From assembly GCF_948472415.1 (NCBI RefSeq), contig NZ_OX419519.1, positions 6,725,001 to 6,789,000 on the forward strand: DNA of 64,000 nt, in the 5' to 3' direction. Positions within the stretch are counted from its first letter, which is position 1, and the number at the start of each line of letters is the position of its first letter. Under the pieces are notes generated by a model. It saw only the letters and a list, made by a program, of their open reading frames with translations, made no database searches and had not been told where the DNA came from. Positions 8,163-17,294 of the stretch are shown piece by piece. The stretch comes from Kitasatospora fiedleri (GTDB taxonomy: Bacteria; Actinomycetota; Actinomycetes; Streptomycetales; Streptomycetaceae). Made by a program: the position numbers and the translations under genes.

Positions 8163-8508
8163 CCGGACTCACGGGCCGCGCACTGCGGGTGACGGTGTAC
8201 GTCGGGGAGGACGACCTCTGGCACCACCGGCCGCTGTACAGCGAGATCGTGCACCGGGCGCGAGCCGCCGGACTGGCCGGGGCGAGCGTGTTCCGCGGCG
8301 TCGAGGGCTTCGGCGCCTCCTCGCTGGTGCACACCGCCCGGCTGCTGTCGCTCAGCGACGACCTGCCGGTGGCGATCGTGATCGTGGACGCCGAGGAGCG
8401 GGTGCGGGCGTTCCTGCCGCAACTGGACGAACTCGTCACCGGGGAATGGTGGTCCTCGACGCGTGCGAGGTCGTCCGGCACGTCGGCCGCGACAAGGGGA
8501 AGAAGTGA
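8159..8508 (+). pseudogene. DUF190 protein between two crcB genes, frame broken near its end
   Basis: The product starts MTGLTGRALRVTVYVGEDDL and continues with HRARAAGLAGASVFRGVEGFG, the normal DUF190 pattern; DUF190 proteins are commonly encoded with crcB. At the GGGG run 8441-8444 the frame is lost. Adding one G restores GMVVLDACEVVRHVGRDKG and a TGA at 8506-8508 that overlaps the next GTG, exactly the usual family end and operon spacing. As written, translation would run on through the second crcB gene in another frame. A sequencing error or a recent mutation explains this equally well. Confidence 0.8.
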
Positions 8509-8879
8509 ACTGGCTGCTGGTGATCGTCGGGGCGGCCGTCGGCGCGCCGCTGCGCTACCTGACCGACCGGGCGGTGCAGTCCCGCCACGACACGCTCTTC
8601 CCGTGGGGCACCTTCGTCGTCAACGTCGCCGGGTCGATGGTGCTGGGGCTGCTGACCGGCGCGGTGGCGGCCGGGGCGGCCTCCTCGCACCTCCAACTGC
8701 TGGTGGGCACCGGGTTCTGCGGGGCGCTGACGACGTACTCGACGTTCTCCTACGAGACGCTGCGGCTGGCCGAGAGCGGCGCCCGGTTCTACGCGGTGGC
8801 GAACGCGGCCGGCAGCGTGGCCGCCGGCCTGGGCGCGGCCTTCACCGGCAACGCGATCGCCCAGGCCCTGTGGGCGTGA
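8505..8879 (+). CDS. crcB: Fluoride ion channel subunit CrcB/Fluc (second copy)
   Basis: This 124-residue protein has four predicted membrane segments and the motifs VGAPLRYLTDR, NVAGSMVLG and CGALTTYSTFSYET. It lacks the N-terminal extension of the first copy. The GTG start lies in an AAGGGGAAGAA context and overlaps the repaired stop of the DUF190 gene, so crcB, DUF190 and crcB were built as one coupled operon. The presumed role is fluoride export together with the first copy. Confidence 0.93.
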   Translation: MNWLLVIVGAAVGAPLRYLTDRAVQSRHDTLFPWGTFVVNVAGSMVLGLLTGAVAAGAASSHLQLLVGTGFCGALTTYSTFSYETLRLAESGARFYAVANAAGSVAAGLGAAFTGNAIAQALWA

Positions 8880-8946
8880 ACCCGGGCCCGGGGTCCCGCC
8901 CAGGCCCGGGCCCAGGGTCCCGCCCGGGCGCCCCCGCCCCGGCGGG

Positions 8947-10128
8947 TCAGCCGGTGAGCCGCCGTTCGAGCGGGGTGCGGAAGCGCGGGGTGACCCGGGT
9001 CCCGTCCAGCAGGGCGCGCAGGGCGGCGGCCTTCGCGGCGAGGGCCGCGCGGGCCTCGGTGCCGGGGTCGGTGAGGAGTTCGAACCGCACCTCGCCGTCG
9101 GGGTGCTGGGCCCAGCCGCCGACCACGCGGCCGTTCCACCAGGCGGTGGGGCCGAGGTTGCCGGAGCGGTCGACCAGCTCGGAGCGGTGTCCGGGGGAGA
9201 GGTACCAGTCGCGGTCCTTCCAGCCCATCACGCTGGGGTCGAGGGCCGGGAGCAGGGCCGCCCAGGGGGCGGGTTCGGCGACCGGTTCGAGGTCGTCGGG
9301 CAGCACGAAACCGGTCGCGCCGTCGGCGAGTCCGACCTCGACGGCCGCGCACGCGGCCAGCGCGGCCCGCACCTCGCGGACGCCCCAGCCGGTCCACCAG
9401 ACCAGGTCCTGCTCGCCGGCCGGTCCGTACGAGGCCAGCCAGCGCCCGGCCAACTCGGCCTGTGCGGCGGCCCGTTCGGCGGCGGACGGGACGGCGGGGA
9501 CGGGCGGGCCGGACACCCAGCGGTGCCGGCTGCTGGTCCAGCCGCCGAGCGGACGGCGGCGGACCATGGCGCCCTCCATGCCGAGCAGCCGCAGCAGCCG
9601 CATGCCGACCGGCTGGACGGTCTGGTAGGAGGTGCCGGCGCCGTAGTCGATCGCTTCGCGCAACTGCGGTACCAGTTCGCTCAGTTGACTACCCGTCAGG
9701 CCGTCCGGGGCGTCGGCGAGGGCGGCCAGCACGGCGTCCTGCGCGGCGGAGGTCCAGGCGGCGTCCCGGCCGGAGGCGGCGAAGTCCTTGAGCAGGCGGG
9801 CGCGTTCGGCGGCGGCGGCCTTCGCCGTGGTCGAGGCGTACAGCGCCGGTCCGGGCTCGGCGGGGATCGCGAAGAGGGTCTTGCGCGGGCCGTGGCGGCG
9901 CAGCACGGTGCCGTCGGCGTACAGGGCGCGCTCGGTGTCGGCGACGCCCGGGACGGCGAGCCGGGCCGCGACGGCGAGGAACACCGTGGCGGGGTCGGTG
10001 GCGTGCACGGCGACCAGGTCCGCCACCACCTGCTCGGCGCGGTCGGCCGCGGTGCCGGGGGCCAGCCGGTGCCGCCGGGCGAGCCGGGCGCGGCGCTGGT
10101 CGTCGTCGAACGCGGGGCGGGTGGGCAC
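8947..10128 (-). CDS. Winged-helix DNA-binding domain protein (HTH_42 / AlkZ-like family)
   Basis: The 393-residue protein resembles the HTH_42 winged-helix family that includes AlkZ-type DNA glycosylases. Visible segments are QVVADLVAVHATDPATVFLA near residue 30, a central region with WTSSRHRW, VWWTGWGVREVRAAL and ALLPALDPSVMGWKDRDWYL, and PTAWWNGRVVGGWAQ towards the end. The glutamines of the AlkZ active site could not be placed with certainty, so a repair activity is not claimed. The GTG at 10126-10128 has a perfect AGGAGGT 5 bases upstream. It is a single gene convergent with the crcB operon. Confidence 0.75.
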   Translation of the reverse strand: MPTRPAFDDDQRRARLARRHRLAPGTAADRAEQVVADLVAVHATDPATVFLAVAARLAVPGVADTERALYADGTVLRRHGPRKTLFAIPAEPGPALYASTTAKAAAAERARLLKDFAASGRDAAWTSAAQDAVLAALADAPDGLTGSQLSELVPQLREAIDYGAGTSYQTVQPVGMRLLRLLGMEGAMVRRRPLGGWTSSRHRWVSGPPVPAVPSAAERAAAQAELAGRWLASYGPAGEQDLVWWTGWGVREVRAALAACAAVEVGLADGATGFVLPDDLEPVAEPAPWAALLPALDPSVMGWKDRDWYLSPGHRSELVDRSGNLGPTAWWNGRVVGGWAQHPDGEVRFELLTDPGTEARAALAAKAAALRALLDGTRVTPRFRTPLERRLTG

Positions 10129-10401
10129 GGGATACCTCCTGCGGATCGGGGACAGCCTGCCACGTGCGGGCCGGCCGGGCGTGAAAGTTTCGGGTGGCGG
10201 CGGGTGTGTCCGGGGTGCGGGGGAGCGGCTGCCGGGGAGGCGCGGGCGCCGGCCGGGGCCGGGCGGGACGGGGGCCGGCGTACCGCTCCGGTGCGGTGGT
10301 GAACGGTGGTGTTCAGCGGGCCTGTCGGGGCGGCGGCGGTGCCCGCCCCGGGGCGGCGGCCGGGCGGCCGAACGGTGACGGGCGGCGTCCATCGAGGTTG
10401 G

Positions 10402-10415
10402 CGGGAGCGCTCCCA
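10402..10415. promoter_or_regulatory. CebR-type operator, upstream copy
   Basis: CGGGAGCGCTCCCA matches the CebR palindrome TGGGAGCGCTCCCA in 13 of 14 positions. It lies 160 bases before the cellulase start. CebR is the cellobiose-responsive LacI-family repressor of streptomycete cellulase genes. Confidence 0.75.
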
Positions 10416-10506
10416 CGGGTTCTGTCGAACTTCTTGACGGGAGTTCGAGGTCATGGCTTCATATCGGTTGTCCCCGAGCTGAGTTGGTCTCAGCCCAGGC
10501 CAAGTA

Positions 10507-10539
10507 TGGGAGCGCTCCCATTAGTTGGGAGCTCTCCGT
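10507..10539. promoter_or_regulatory. Perfect CebR operator with a degenerate neighbour
   Basis: A perfect 14-bp CebR palindrome (TGGGAGCGCTCCCA) sits at 10507-10520, 55 bases before the cellulase GTG. A related box at 10526-10539 matches in 11 of 14 positions. With the site at 10402 there are three boxes, suggesting tight repression relieved by cello-oligosaccharides. Confidence 0.85.
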
Positions 10540-10574
10540 CGAGTCCGTCCCCCACCCGAAAGGACTCCCTTACC

Positions 10575-12818
10575 GTGTCGGCAAATCTGACGCGCCGTCT
10601 CCGGACGGCGGCAGCGGCCGCGGTGCTCGGCGCCGCGACCCTGCTCCCCCTTGCCGTGTCGACCACCGCCGCCCACGCGGCGGCCCGTGTGGACAACCCC
10701 TTCGTCGGCGCCGGGGTCTACGTGAACCCCGAGTGGGCCGCCCACGCCGCCGCCGAGCCGGGCGGTTCGGCCGTCGCCAACCAGCCCACCGCCGTCTGGA
10801 TGGACCGCATCGCGGCCATCGCCGGCGGCAACGGCGTCATGGGCCTGCGCGACCACCTGAACGCCGCGGTGCAGCAGGCCGCGGGCAAGCCGTACGTGTT
10901 CCAGGTCGTCATCTACGACCTGCCGGGCCGCGACTGCGCCGCCCTGGCCTCGAACGGCGAGCTCGGCCCCACCGACCTGCCGCGTTACAAGAGCGAGTTC
11001 ATCGACCCGATCGCCGCGATCCTGGCCGACCCGGCCTACGCGAACCTGCGGATCGTCACCACGGTCGAGATCGACTCGCTGCCGAACCTGGTGACCAACG
11101 CGGGCGGCACCGCCACCGCCACCCCCGCGTGCGACGTCATGAAGGCCAACGGCAACTACATCAACGGCGTCGGCTACGCGCTGGCCAAGCTCGGCGCGAT
11201 CCCGAACGTCTACAACTACGTGGACGCCGGCCACCACGGCTGGCTCGGCTGGGACTCCAACCTCCAGCCGGCCATCGACACCATCAAGCAGGCTGCCACC
11301 GCGTCCGGCTCGACGGTCAACAACGTCCAGGGCTTCATCGTCAACACCGCCAACTACTCGGCGCTGCACGAGCCCAACTTCACCGTCAACGACTCGGTGA
11401 ACGGCACCTCGGTCCGCCAGAGCAAGTGGGTCGACTGGAACTACTACGTCGACGAGGCGTCCTACGCCAAGGCGTGGCGCACCAAGGCGATCGCCTCCGG
11501 GTTCAACGCGAACATCGGCATGCTGATCGACACCTCCCGCAACGGCTGGGGCGGCGCCAACCGTCCGACCGGCCCGGGCCCGAAGACCTCGGTCGACGCG
11601 TACGTCGACGGCGGCCGGATCGACCGCCGCTTCCAGACCGGCGACTGGTGCAACCAGTCCGGCGCGGGCCTCGGCGAGCGTCCGAAGGCCGCCCCCGAGG
11701 ACGGCATCGCCGCGTACGTGTGGGTGAAGCCCCCGGGTGAGTCGGACGGCGCCAGCTCGGCCATCGCCAACGACGAGGGCAAGGGCTTCGACCGGATGTG
11801 CGACCCGACGTACACCGGCAACCCGCGCAACAACAACAACATGTCGGGCGCGCTGCCGAACGCCCCGGTGGCCGGCCACTGGTTCTCGGCCCAGTTCCAG
11901 GAGCTGCTGAAGAACGCCTACCCGGCGGTCGGCACCGGCACCGCGGACACCACCGCCCCGACCGCCCCCACCGGCCTCGCGGCGACCACCACCGCCAGTA
12001 GCGTCGCGCTGACCTGGACCGCCTCCACCGACAACGTCGGCGTGACCGGCTACAACGTGTACCGCGGCGGCACCCTGGTCGGGACCACCGCCGGCACTTC
12101 GTACACCGACACCGGTCTGAGCGCGTCCACCGCGTACTCGTACACGGTCAAGGCCAAGGACGCGGCCGGCAACCTCTCCGCCGCCTCCGCGGCGCTGAGC
12201 GTCACCACCGCCTCCGGCGGCACCGCGGACACCACCGCCCCGACCGCGCCGACCAACCTGGCGGCCACCACCACCGCCAGCAGTGCCGCGCTGACCTGGA
12301 CCGCCTCCACCGACAACGTCGGCGTGACCGGCTACAACGTGTACCGCGGCGGCACCCTGGTCGGGTCCACCAGCACCACTTCGTACACCGACACCGGTCT
12401 GAGCGCGTCCACCGCGTACTCGTACACGGTCAAGGCCAAGGACGCGGCCGGCAACCTCTCCGCCGCCTCCGCGGCCGTCACCGCCACCACCCAGGCCGGC
12501 ACCGGCACCGGCGGCGCCGGCTGCACCGCCACCTACAAGGTCAGCAGCGACTGGGGCGCCGGCTTCAACGCCGACGTCACCGTGACCGCGGGCAACACCG
12601 CGATCAAGTCCTGGAAGGTCACCTGGACCTACGCGGGCAACCAGCAGGTCACCAACCTGTGGAACGGCACCGTCAGCCAGTCCGGCCAGTCCGTGACGGT
12701 CACCAACGCCGGCTACAACGGTGCGGTCGCCGCCAACGGCTCCACCAGCTTCGGCTTCGGCGCCAGCTACTCCGGCAGCAACGCCGTCCCGACCCTGACC
12801 TGCACCGCCACCAGCTGA
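10575..12818 (+). CDS. Secreted GH6 cellulase (exoglucanase type) with two FnIII domains and a C-terminal CBM2
   Basis: The 747-residue protein has a signal peptide (RRL, then AAAAAVLGAATLLPLAV, AHA-A cleavage region near residue 36). A GH6 catalytic domain follows to about residue 450, with VIYDLPGRDCAALASNGEL carrying the family Asp, TTVEIDSLPNL, DAGHHGWLGW, GFIVNTANY, MLIDTSRNGWGG and YVWVKPPGESDG. Two nearly identical FnIII domains (about 455-640) and a CBM2 module ending in a CTATYKV...LTCTAT cysteine pair complete it. It would hydrolyse cellulose outside the cell. GTG at 10575 follows an AAAGGA site. Three CebR boxes lie upstream and a strong hairpin downstream. Confidence 0.93.
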   Translation: MSANLTRRLRTAAAAAVLGAATLLPLAVSTTAAHAAARVDNPFVGAGVYVNPEWAAHAAAEPGGSAVANQPTAVWMDRIAAIAGGNGVMGLRDHLNAAVQQAAGKPYVFQVVIYDLPGRDCAALASNGELGPTDLPRYKSEFIDPIAAILADPAYANLRIVTTVEIDSLPNLVTNAGGTATATPACDVMKANGNYINGVGYALAKLGAIPNVYNYVDAGHHGWLGWDSNLQPAIDTIKQAATASGSTVNNVQGFIVNTANYSALHEPNFTVNDSVNGTSVRQSKWVDWNYYVDEASYAKAWRTKAIASGFNANIGMLIDTSRNGWGGANRPTGPGPKTSVDAYVDGGRIDRRFQTGDWCNQSGAGLGERPKAAPEDGIAAYVWVKPPGESDGASSAIANDEGKGFDRMCDPTYTGNPRNNNNMSGALPNAPVAGHWFSAQFQELLKNAYPAVGTGTADTTAPTAPTGLAATTTASSVALTWTASTDNVGVTGYNVYRGGTLVGTTAGTSYTDTGLSASTAYSYTVKAKDAAGNLSAASAALSVTTASGGTADTTAPTAPTNLAATTTASSAALTWTASTDNVGVTGYNVYRGGTLVGSTSTTSYTDTGLSASTAYSYTVKAKDAAGNLSAASAAVTATTQAGTGTGGAGCTATYKVSSDWGAGFNADVTVTAGNTAIKSWKVTWTYAGNQQVTNLWNGTVSQSGQSVTVTNAGYNGAVAANGSTSFGFGASYSGSNAVPTLTCTATS
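11940..12491 (+). repeat. Tandem duplication of a 282-bp FnIII-encoding unit
   Basis: The units begin at 11940 and 12222 with the same ACCGCGGACACCACCGCCCC sequence and stay almost identical over long stretches, including the segment coding for DNVGVTGYNVYRGGTLVG. Each encodes a linker plus one FnIII domain (94 residues). The near identity points to recent duplication or gene conversion. Confidence 0.85.
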
Positions 12819-12915
12819 CGCCGGTCGGCCGGTAGCACGCGGCGGGCCCGCGGCAAGCCGCCACCGGACCCGACCGACGCGGGAGTGAACCGCGAAGCAC
12901 CACCCCGGAGGCGCC

Positions 12916-12942
12916 GCCCCCGTGCAGGGTCTGCACGGGGGC
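12916..12942 (+). terminator. Strong hairpin downstream of the cellulase gene
   Basis: Perfect 11-bp arms (GCCCCCGTGCA and TGCACGGGGGC) enclose a 5-base loop, 98 bases after the stop. There is no T-tract. It is the probable terminator of the GH6 transcript. The rest of the 356-base gap to the methyltransferase holds only short direct repeats, including a 14-bp tandem pair at 13006-13033. Confidence 0.65.
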
Positions 12943-13174
12943 GGTCGCCCGTCCGCCGCCGTACGGACGCCGCCGCGCGGGACGTGCGGGACGTGCCGCA
13001 AGGGCGTGCCGCGCCTCCCGTGCCGCGCCTCCCGGGGCACGCCGCGCGGGACGTGCCGCGCCGCGCCGCCGTTCGGCTGCCAGCGCTTGCGGCCCGGATC
13101 GGAAGTGTAGGAGGATCTTGGTGTCCTCTTGCCATTTTCGACTGCCAGGCCGGAAGGCCGGAAGGAGTGCCGTC

Positions 13175-13981
13175 ATGGCGCGTCCGAACTGGGTGCCTGC
13201 AGGGACCGACCTCGACAAGCCGAACGCGGCCCGGGTGTACGACTACTACCTCGGCGGTTCGCACAACTTCGAGGTCGACCGGAAGATGGCGCGCAAGGCG
13301 ATCGAGCTCTGGCCGGACCTCCCGATGATCATGCGGGCCAACCGGGCCTTCCTGCGCCGCGCCACCCAGTTCGCCGCCGCCGAGGGCATCAGCCGCTTCC
13401 TGGACATCGGCTCCGGCATCCCCACCTTCGGCGCCGTCCACGAGGTGGCCCGTGAGTACCGGCCCGACGCGCGCGTCGTCTACGTCGACATGGACCCCGT
13501 CGCGGTCGCCCACAGCCGCCTCATCCTGGCCGACGACCCGCTCTGCCCGGTCGTCGACGCCGACCTGCGCAACACCGACGACCTGCTGGGCCGCCCCGAG
13601 GTCGAGGAACTGCTCGCCCCCGGCGAGCCCGTCGCGGTCATCCTGAACGCCGTCCTGCACTTCGTCACCGACGACGACCACCCGGAGCAGATCCTCGCCA
13701 AGCTCCGCGAGGCCCTGCCCAGCGGCAGCATGCTGATCCTCTCGCACGCCTCCCTGGAAGGCCGCCCCGACCAGGCCGGCTCCCACCAGAGCCTGTACCG
13801 CTCCACCCCGACACCGCTCACCATGCGCAGCCGCGAGCAGATCGCCGCCTTCTTCACGGGCTACGACCTGGTCGAGCCCGGCATCGTCTACCTGCCCGAG
13901 TGGCGCCCCGACGACGCGGAGTCGGTCGGCCCGCACCCCGAGCGGATGACGGGGATGGCCGGCGTCGGGCGCCTGTCGTGA
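13175..13981 (+). CDS. SAM-dependent methyltransferase of the DUF574 family
   Basis: The 268-residue protein shows the DUF574 pattern found in many paralogues in streptomycetes: a leading PAGTDLDKPNAARVYDYYLGG, KAIELWPDLPMIMRANRAF, the SAM motif RFLDIGSGIPT (about 82-92), VVYVDMDPVAVAHSR, and ILNAVLHFV. Known streptomycete members are mostly of unknown function; the substrate is not indicated. The ATG at 13175 has GAAGGAG 7 bases upstream. A cyclic-di-GMP gene follows closely, so the two may be co-transcribed. Confidence 0.88.
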   Translation: MARPNWVPAGTDLDKPNAARVYDYYLGGSHNFEVDRKMARKAIELWPDLPMIMRANRAFLRRATQFAAAEGISRFLDIGSGIPTFGAVHEVAREYRPDARVVYVDMDPVAVAHSRLILADDPLCPVVDADLRNTDDLLGRPEVEELLAPGEPVAVILNAVLHFVTDDDHPEQILAKLREALPSGSMLILSHASLEGRPDQAGSHQSLYRSTPTPLTMRSREQIAAFFTGYDLVEPGIVYLPEWRPDDAESVGPHPERMTGMAGVGRLS

Positions 13982-14039
13982 ACCGGTCGCCCGGCGCGGA
14001 CGAGCCCCCCGGCACGGCCGCGGGGGACCGGCGGACGCG

Positions 14040-16238
14040 GTGGGCGAGGCGGCGGACGCACCGGGCGCGGCGGAGGCGGGCGCCGAGTTCCGTGACGCGT
14101 GGGCCGCGATGCTGCGGGCCGGGCACGGCGCCGCGGTGCGCCCCGGCGTGCTGAACCCGCTGATCGCCCGTACCGCCGAGCTGCTGCACCGCGCCTCCCG
14201 GGAGCAGCCGTTCCGCCCCGAACTGGCCGGCCAGGCCGGGGCGCTGCTCATCGACAACCAGTTCACCGACCCGCAACTGCTGGCCGAAGCCGTCCAGTTG
14301 ATCCAGCGTCAACCCGTCCCGGACGACCGCGGCCCGGTGCTCGGCGGCGCCTTCGCGGCCGGCTGGGCGGCCGCCCTGCGCGAGCGCACGCTGCGCGAGC
14401 AGGAGGCGATCCGGCTGGCCGCCGACACCGCTCGGCAGGAGGTCGAGAAGGCCCTGCGGGCCTCCGAGGCCCGCTTCCGCGCGCTGTTCGAGTCCGCGGC
14501 GATCGGCATCGGCCTCGGCGACACCGACGGCAAGATCCTGGCCGTCAACCGCGCCCTGGGCGAGATCTTCGGCGGCGGCCCCGAGGACATGCGGGGCGTG
14601 CGGGTCGGCGACCTGGTCCACCCCGAGGACACCCCCGGCGTCTGGGAGGCGTACGAGGAGCTGATCAGCGGCAAGCGCGAGTACTTCCAGTTCGACAAGC
14701 CGTACTACCGGCGCGACGGCGAGGTGGTGTGGACCCACCTGACCGTCTCGCTGATCCGCGACGACGACGGCGTGCCGCTCTACCAGGTCGCCATGCTGGA
14801 GGACGTCACCGACCGCTACCGCCTCCAGGAGCGGCTGCGCCACCAGGCCACCCACGACCCGCTGACCGGCCTGCCCAACCGGGCCGCGTTCTTCGAACGG
14901 CTGGAGAAGCTCTTCGAGGACCCGGAGCCGGACGTCCGCTTCGGCCTCTGCTACGTCGACCTGGACGGCTTCAAGATCGTCAACGACAGCCTCGGCCACG
15001 ACATGGGCGACCAACTGCTGACCGTGGTGGCCGGGCGGCTGGAGAGCGCGCTCAGCCCGCTCGGCCACATGGTGGCGCGGCTCGGCGGCGACGAGTTCGT
15101 GGTGCTGCTGGAGAACTGCCGCGGCGAGCAGGAGGCCGTCGCCGCCGCCAAGACCGTCCTCGCCGCGCTCACCAAGCCCGTGGTGATCGGCGACCACCGG
15201 CTGGCCGTCGGCGCCAGCGTCGGCGTGCTGGAGCGGCGGATCGCCAGCACCACGCCCGGCGCGGCCGTCCGGGCCGCAGACCTCACGCTGTACCGGGCCA
15301 AGGAGGCCGGGCGCGGCCGGTGGACGCTGTTCGACCCGGAGGAGAACGCGCGCGCCGTCAGCCGGTACGCGGTGTCCGTGCGGATGCCCGCGGCGCTGGA
15401 CCGCGGCGAGTTCTTCATCGACTACCAGCCGATGGTCGACCTGGCCTCCGGCGCGATGACCGGCGTCGAGGCGCTGGTGCGCTGGCGGCACCCGCAGCTC
15501 GGGGTGCTCGGCCCGGAGGAGTTCGTCGGCGTCGCCGAGGAGACCGGGCTGATCATGCCGCTCGGCCGCTGGGTGCTGGAGCAGGCCTGCGAACAGGCCG
15601 CCGACTGGGTCGCCCGGTTCGGCGACCGGGCGCCCAGGATCAGCGTCAACCTGGCCGTCCGGCAGGCCCGCAGCGCGGGACTGGTCGGCGACGTCGAACG
15701 CACCCTGCGCACCACCGGCCTCGACCCGTCGATGCTCCAACTGGAGATCACCGAGTCGACCGTGGTCGGCCCCGAGGACGAGGCGCTCAAGGCGCTGCAC
15801 GCCCTGGTCGACCTGGGCGTCTCGCTCGCCGTCGACGACTTCGGCACCGGCTGGTCCAACCTCGCCTACCTGCGCGATCTGCCGGTCTCCAACCTCAAGA
15901 TTGCCGGGTCCTTCGTCGGCGACCTGCACGACCCCACCAAGGACACCCACCTCGGCTGGCGGATCGTCAGCGGCCTGGTCTCGCTCGCCCACACCCTGGG
16001 CCTGACCGTCACCGCGGAGGGCGTGGAGAGCCGCGCCGACGCCGAGCGCCTGCGCCTGATGGGCTGCGACCTCGCCCAGGGCTGGCACTTCGGACGGCCG
16101 GTGCGCCCTGCCGAGATCGCCCGGCGGATCGCCGAGACCGAGGCCGAGGCCGACCTCGAGGATGCGCCGGAGGTGTGGGACGGGGGCGGGGGCGGGGCCG
16201 GGGCTGGTTCAGGGACCGATTCCGGGTCCGGGGCCTGA
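14040..16238 (+). CDS. PAS-GGDEF-EAL cyclic-di-GMP turnover protein (RmdA-like)
   Basis: The 732-residue protein has an N-terminal region of about 125 residues without clear family, a PAS domain (SEARFRALFESAAIGIGLGD, about 142-260), a GGDEF domain with DPLTGLPNRAAFF, CYVDLDGFKIVNDSLGH and an intact LGGDEFVVLL active site, and an EAL domain with GVEALVRWRHP, LEITEST, VDDFGTGWSNL and TAEGVESRADA. The catalytic signatures of both cyclase and phosphodiesterase are intact. No membrane segment is seen. Domain order matches streptomycete RmdA, a regulator of development. The end is a Gly/Ser-rich tail whose last 30 bases overlap the convergent gene. The GTG start is tentative. Confidence 0.9.
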   Translation: MGEAADAPGAAEAGAEFRDAWAAMLRAGHGAAVRPGVLNPLIARTAELLHRASREQPFRPELAGQAGALLIDNQFTDPQLLAEAVQLIQRQPVPDDRGPVLGGAFAAGWAAALRERTLREQEAIRLAADTARQEVEKALRASEARFRALFESAAIGIGLGDTDGKILAVNRALGEIFGGGPEDMRGVRVGDLVHPEDTPGVWEAYEELISGKREYFQFDKPYYRRDGEVVWTHLTVSLIRDDDGVPLYQVAMLEDVTDRYRLQERLRHQATHDPLTGLPNRAAFFERLEKLFEDPEPDVRFGLCYVDLDGFKIVNDSLGHDMGDQLLTVVAGRLESALSPLGHMVARLGGDEFVVLLENCRGEQEAVAAAKTVLAALTKPVVIGDHRLAVGASVGVLERRIASTTPGAAVRAADLTLYRAKEAGRGRWTLFDPEENARAVSRYAVSVRMPAALDRGEFFIDYQPMVDLASGAMTGVEALVRWRHPQLGVLGPEEFVGVAEETGLIMPLGRWVLEQACEQAADWVARFGDRAPRISVNLAVRQARSAGLVGDVERTLRTTGLDPSMLQLEITESTVVGPEDEALKALHALVDLGVSLAVDDFGTGWSNLAYLRDLPVSNLKIAGSFVGDLHDPTKDTHLGWRIVSGLVSLAHTLGLTVTAEGVESRADAERLRLMGCDLAQGWHFGRPVRPAEIARRIAETEAEADLEDAPEVWDGGGGGAGAGSGTDSGSGA

Positions 16239-17294
16239 GCCGGAGCCGGAGCCGGAGCCGGCGAGTTCGCGCAGGACCGGGACGAGGACCTCGCGCAGCC
16301 GGTTGCGGTCGCGGGCGAAGCGGCGGGACTGCTCCAGGCGGCCCGAGACGTGCCACAGCCAGGTCGACAGGGCACCGGAGAGCGGGAGTTCACCGGTCTC
16401 CGGGCGGTGCAGGGCGCCGGTGCGCAGGGCGGTGACCACCTGCTCGCCCCAGGAGCGGCCGTCCAGCAGCCGGCCCAGGTCCAGGGCGAAGCTCGCGCGG
16501 TCGACCACGGCCGGGCCGTCGGCCAGGGACTCGCCCCAGCCGACCAGTCCGGTGACGGCCGGTGCCGGTCCGTCCGCGCCGGGGGAGCGCAGCAGCAGGC
16601 TGCCCGGGGTGAAGTCGCCGTGCGTCCAGGCCACGTGCACCGGCCGGCCGGTCAACTCGCGGCGCAGGAAGGACCGCAGGGCGAGCAGCCCGGCGGTGCC
16701 CTCCGCGCCACGGCACCAGCGCACCCGGTCCGAGAGCACCGCCAACCGGTGGCCCAGCCAGCCGTCCACCAGCCGCCCGTCCCGGCTCAACCCGCCCGTC
16801 GCGCCGTGCAGTTCGTCCAGGACGCCGAACGCGGACGCAGTCAGCCGACCGGCCAGCTCCGGGCGGCGGGACAGCAGGACGTCGCCCGGTACGCCCGGCA
16901 GCAGCCCCTGCACCAGCACCGGCGGCCAGCCGCCCAGCCGGGAGTCGACGGTCCCCGGCAGCAGGCCGCGCAGCCCGGGCGACCGCAGCTCCGAGGCCAG
17001 CACCGCGACCGCGTCCCGCTCGCGCACCAGCGCCCGTACCGCCTCCCGGGTGCGCGGGCACTTCACCAGCACCGGCGACCCACCGCCGGCCGGACGCCAC
17101 CGCGCCACCAGCACGTCCGAGGACCCCGGCACCACCGCCTCCCACCGCCCCGGCCCCAACTCCCGTGCCACCAGCCGCAGTCGCAGCCCGTCCGCGACCC
17201 GCCCCGCCACCCCCGGCGGCACCAGCAACAGCCCGCCCGCGACCTCCCGCACCCCCATCAACTCGTGCAGCGGAACACGACTGCCGACGTTCAT
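16209..17294 (-). CDS. Phosphotransferase-fold protein with degenerate catalytic motifs
   Basis: The 361-residue product has an aminoglycoside-phosphotransferase-like C-terminal region: VAWTHGDFTPGSLLL stands where HGDxxxxN is expected, with the metal-binding Asn replaced by Ser, and GLVGWGESLADGPAVVD stands where the second Asp motif (xxDWE) is expected, with Gly in place of Asp. The N-terminal lobe has a plausible LVKCPRTREAVRALVRERDA lysine region. It is probably a pseudoenzyme or highly specialised. The ATG at 17292-17294 overlaps the stop of the small gene upstream as ATGA. The C-terminal GSGSGSGSGPG tail overlaps the convergent gene by 30 bases. Confidence 0.7.
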   Translation of the reverse strand: MNVGSRVPLHELMGVREVAGGLLLVPPGVAGRVADGLRLRLVARELGPGRWEAVVPGSSDVLVARWRPAGGGSPVLVKCPRTREAVRALVRERDAVAVLASELRSPGLRGLLPGTVDSRLGGWPPVLVQGLLPGVPGDVLLSRRPELAGRLTASAFGVLDELHGATGGLSRDGRLVDGWLGHRLAVLSDRVRWCRGAEGTAGLLALRSFLRRELTGRPVHVAWTHGDFTPGSLLLRSPGADGPAPAVTGLVGWGESLADGPAVVDRASFALDLGRLLDGRSWGEQVVTALRTGALHRPETGELPLSGALSTWLWHVSGRLEQSRRFARDRNRLREVLVPVLRELAGSGSGSGSGPGPGIGP

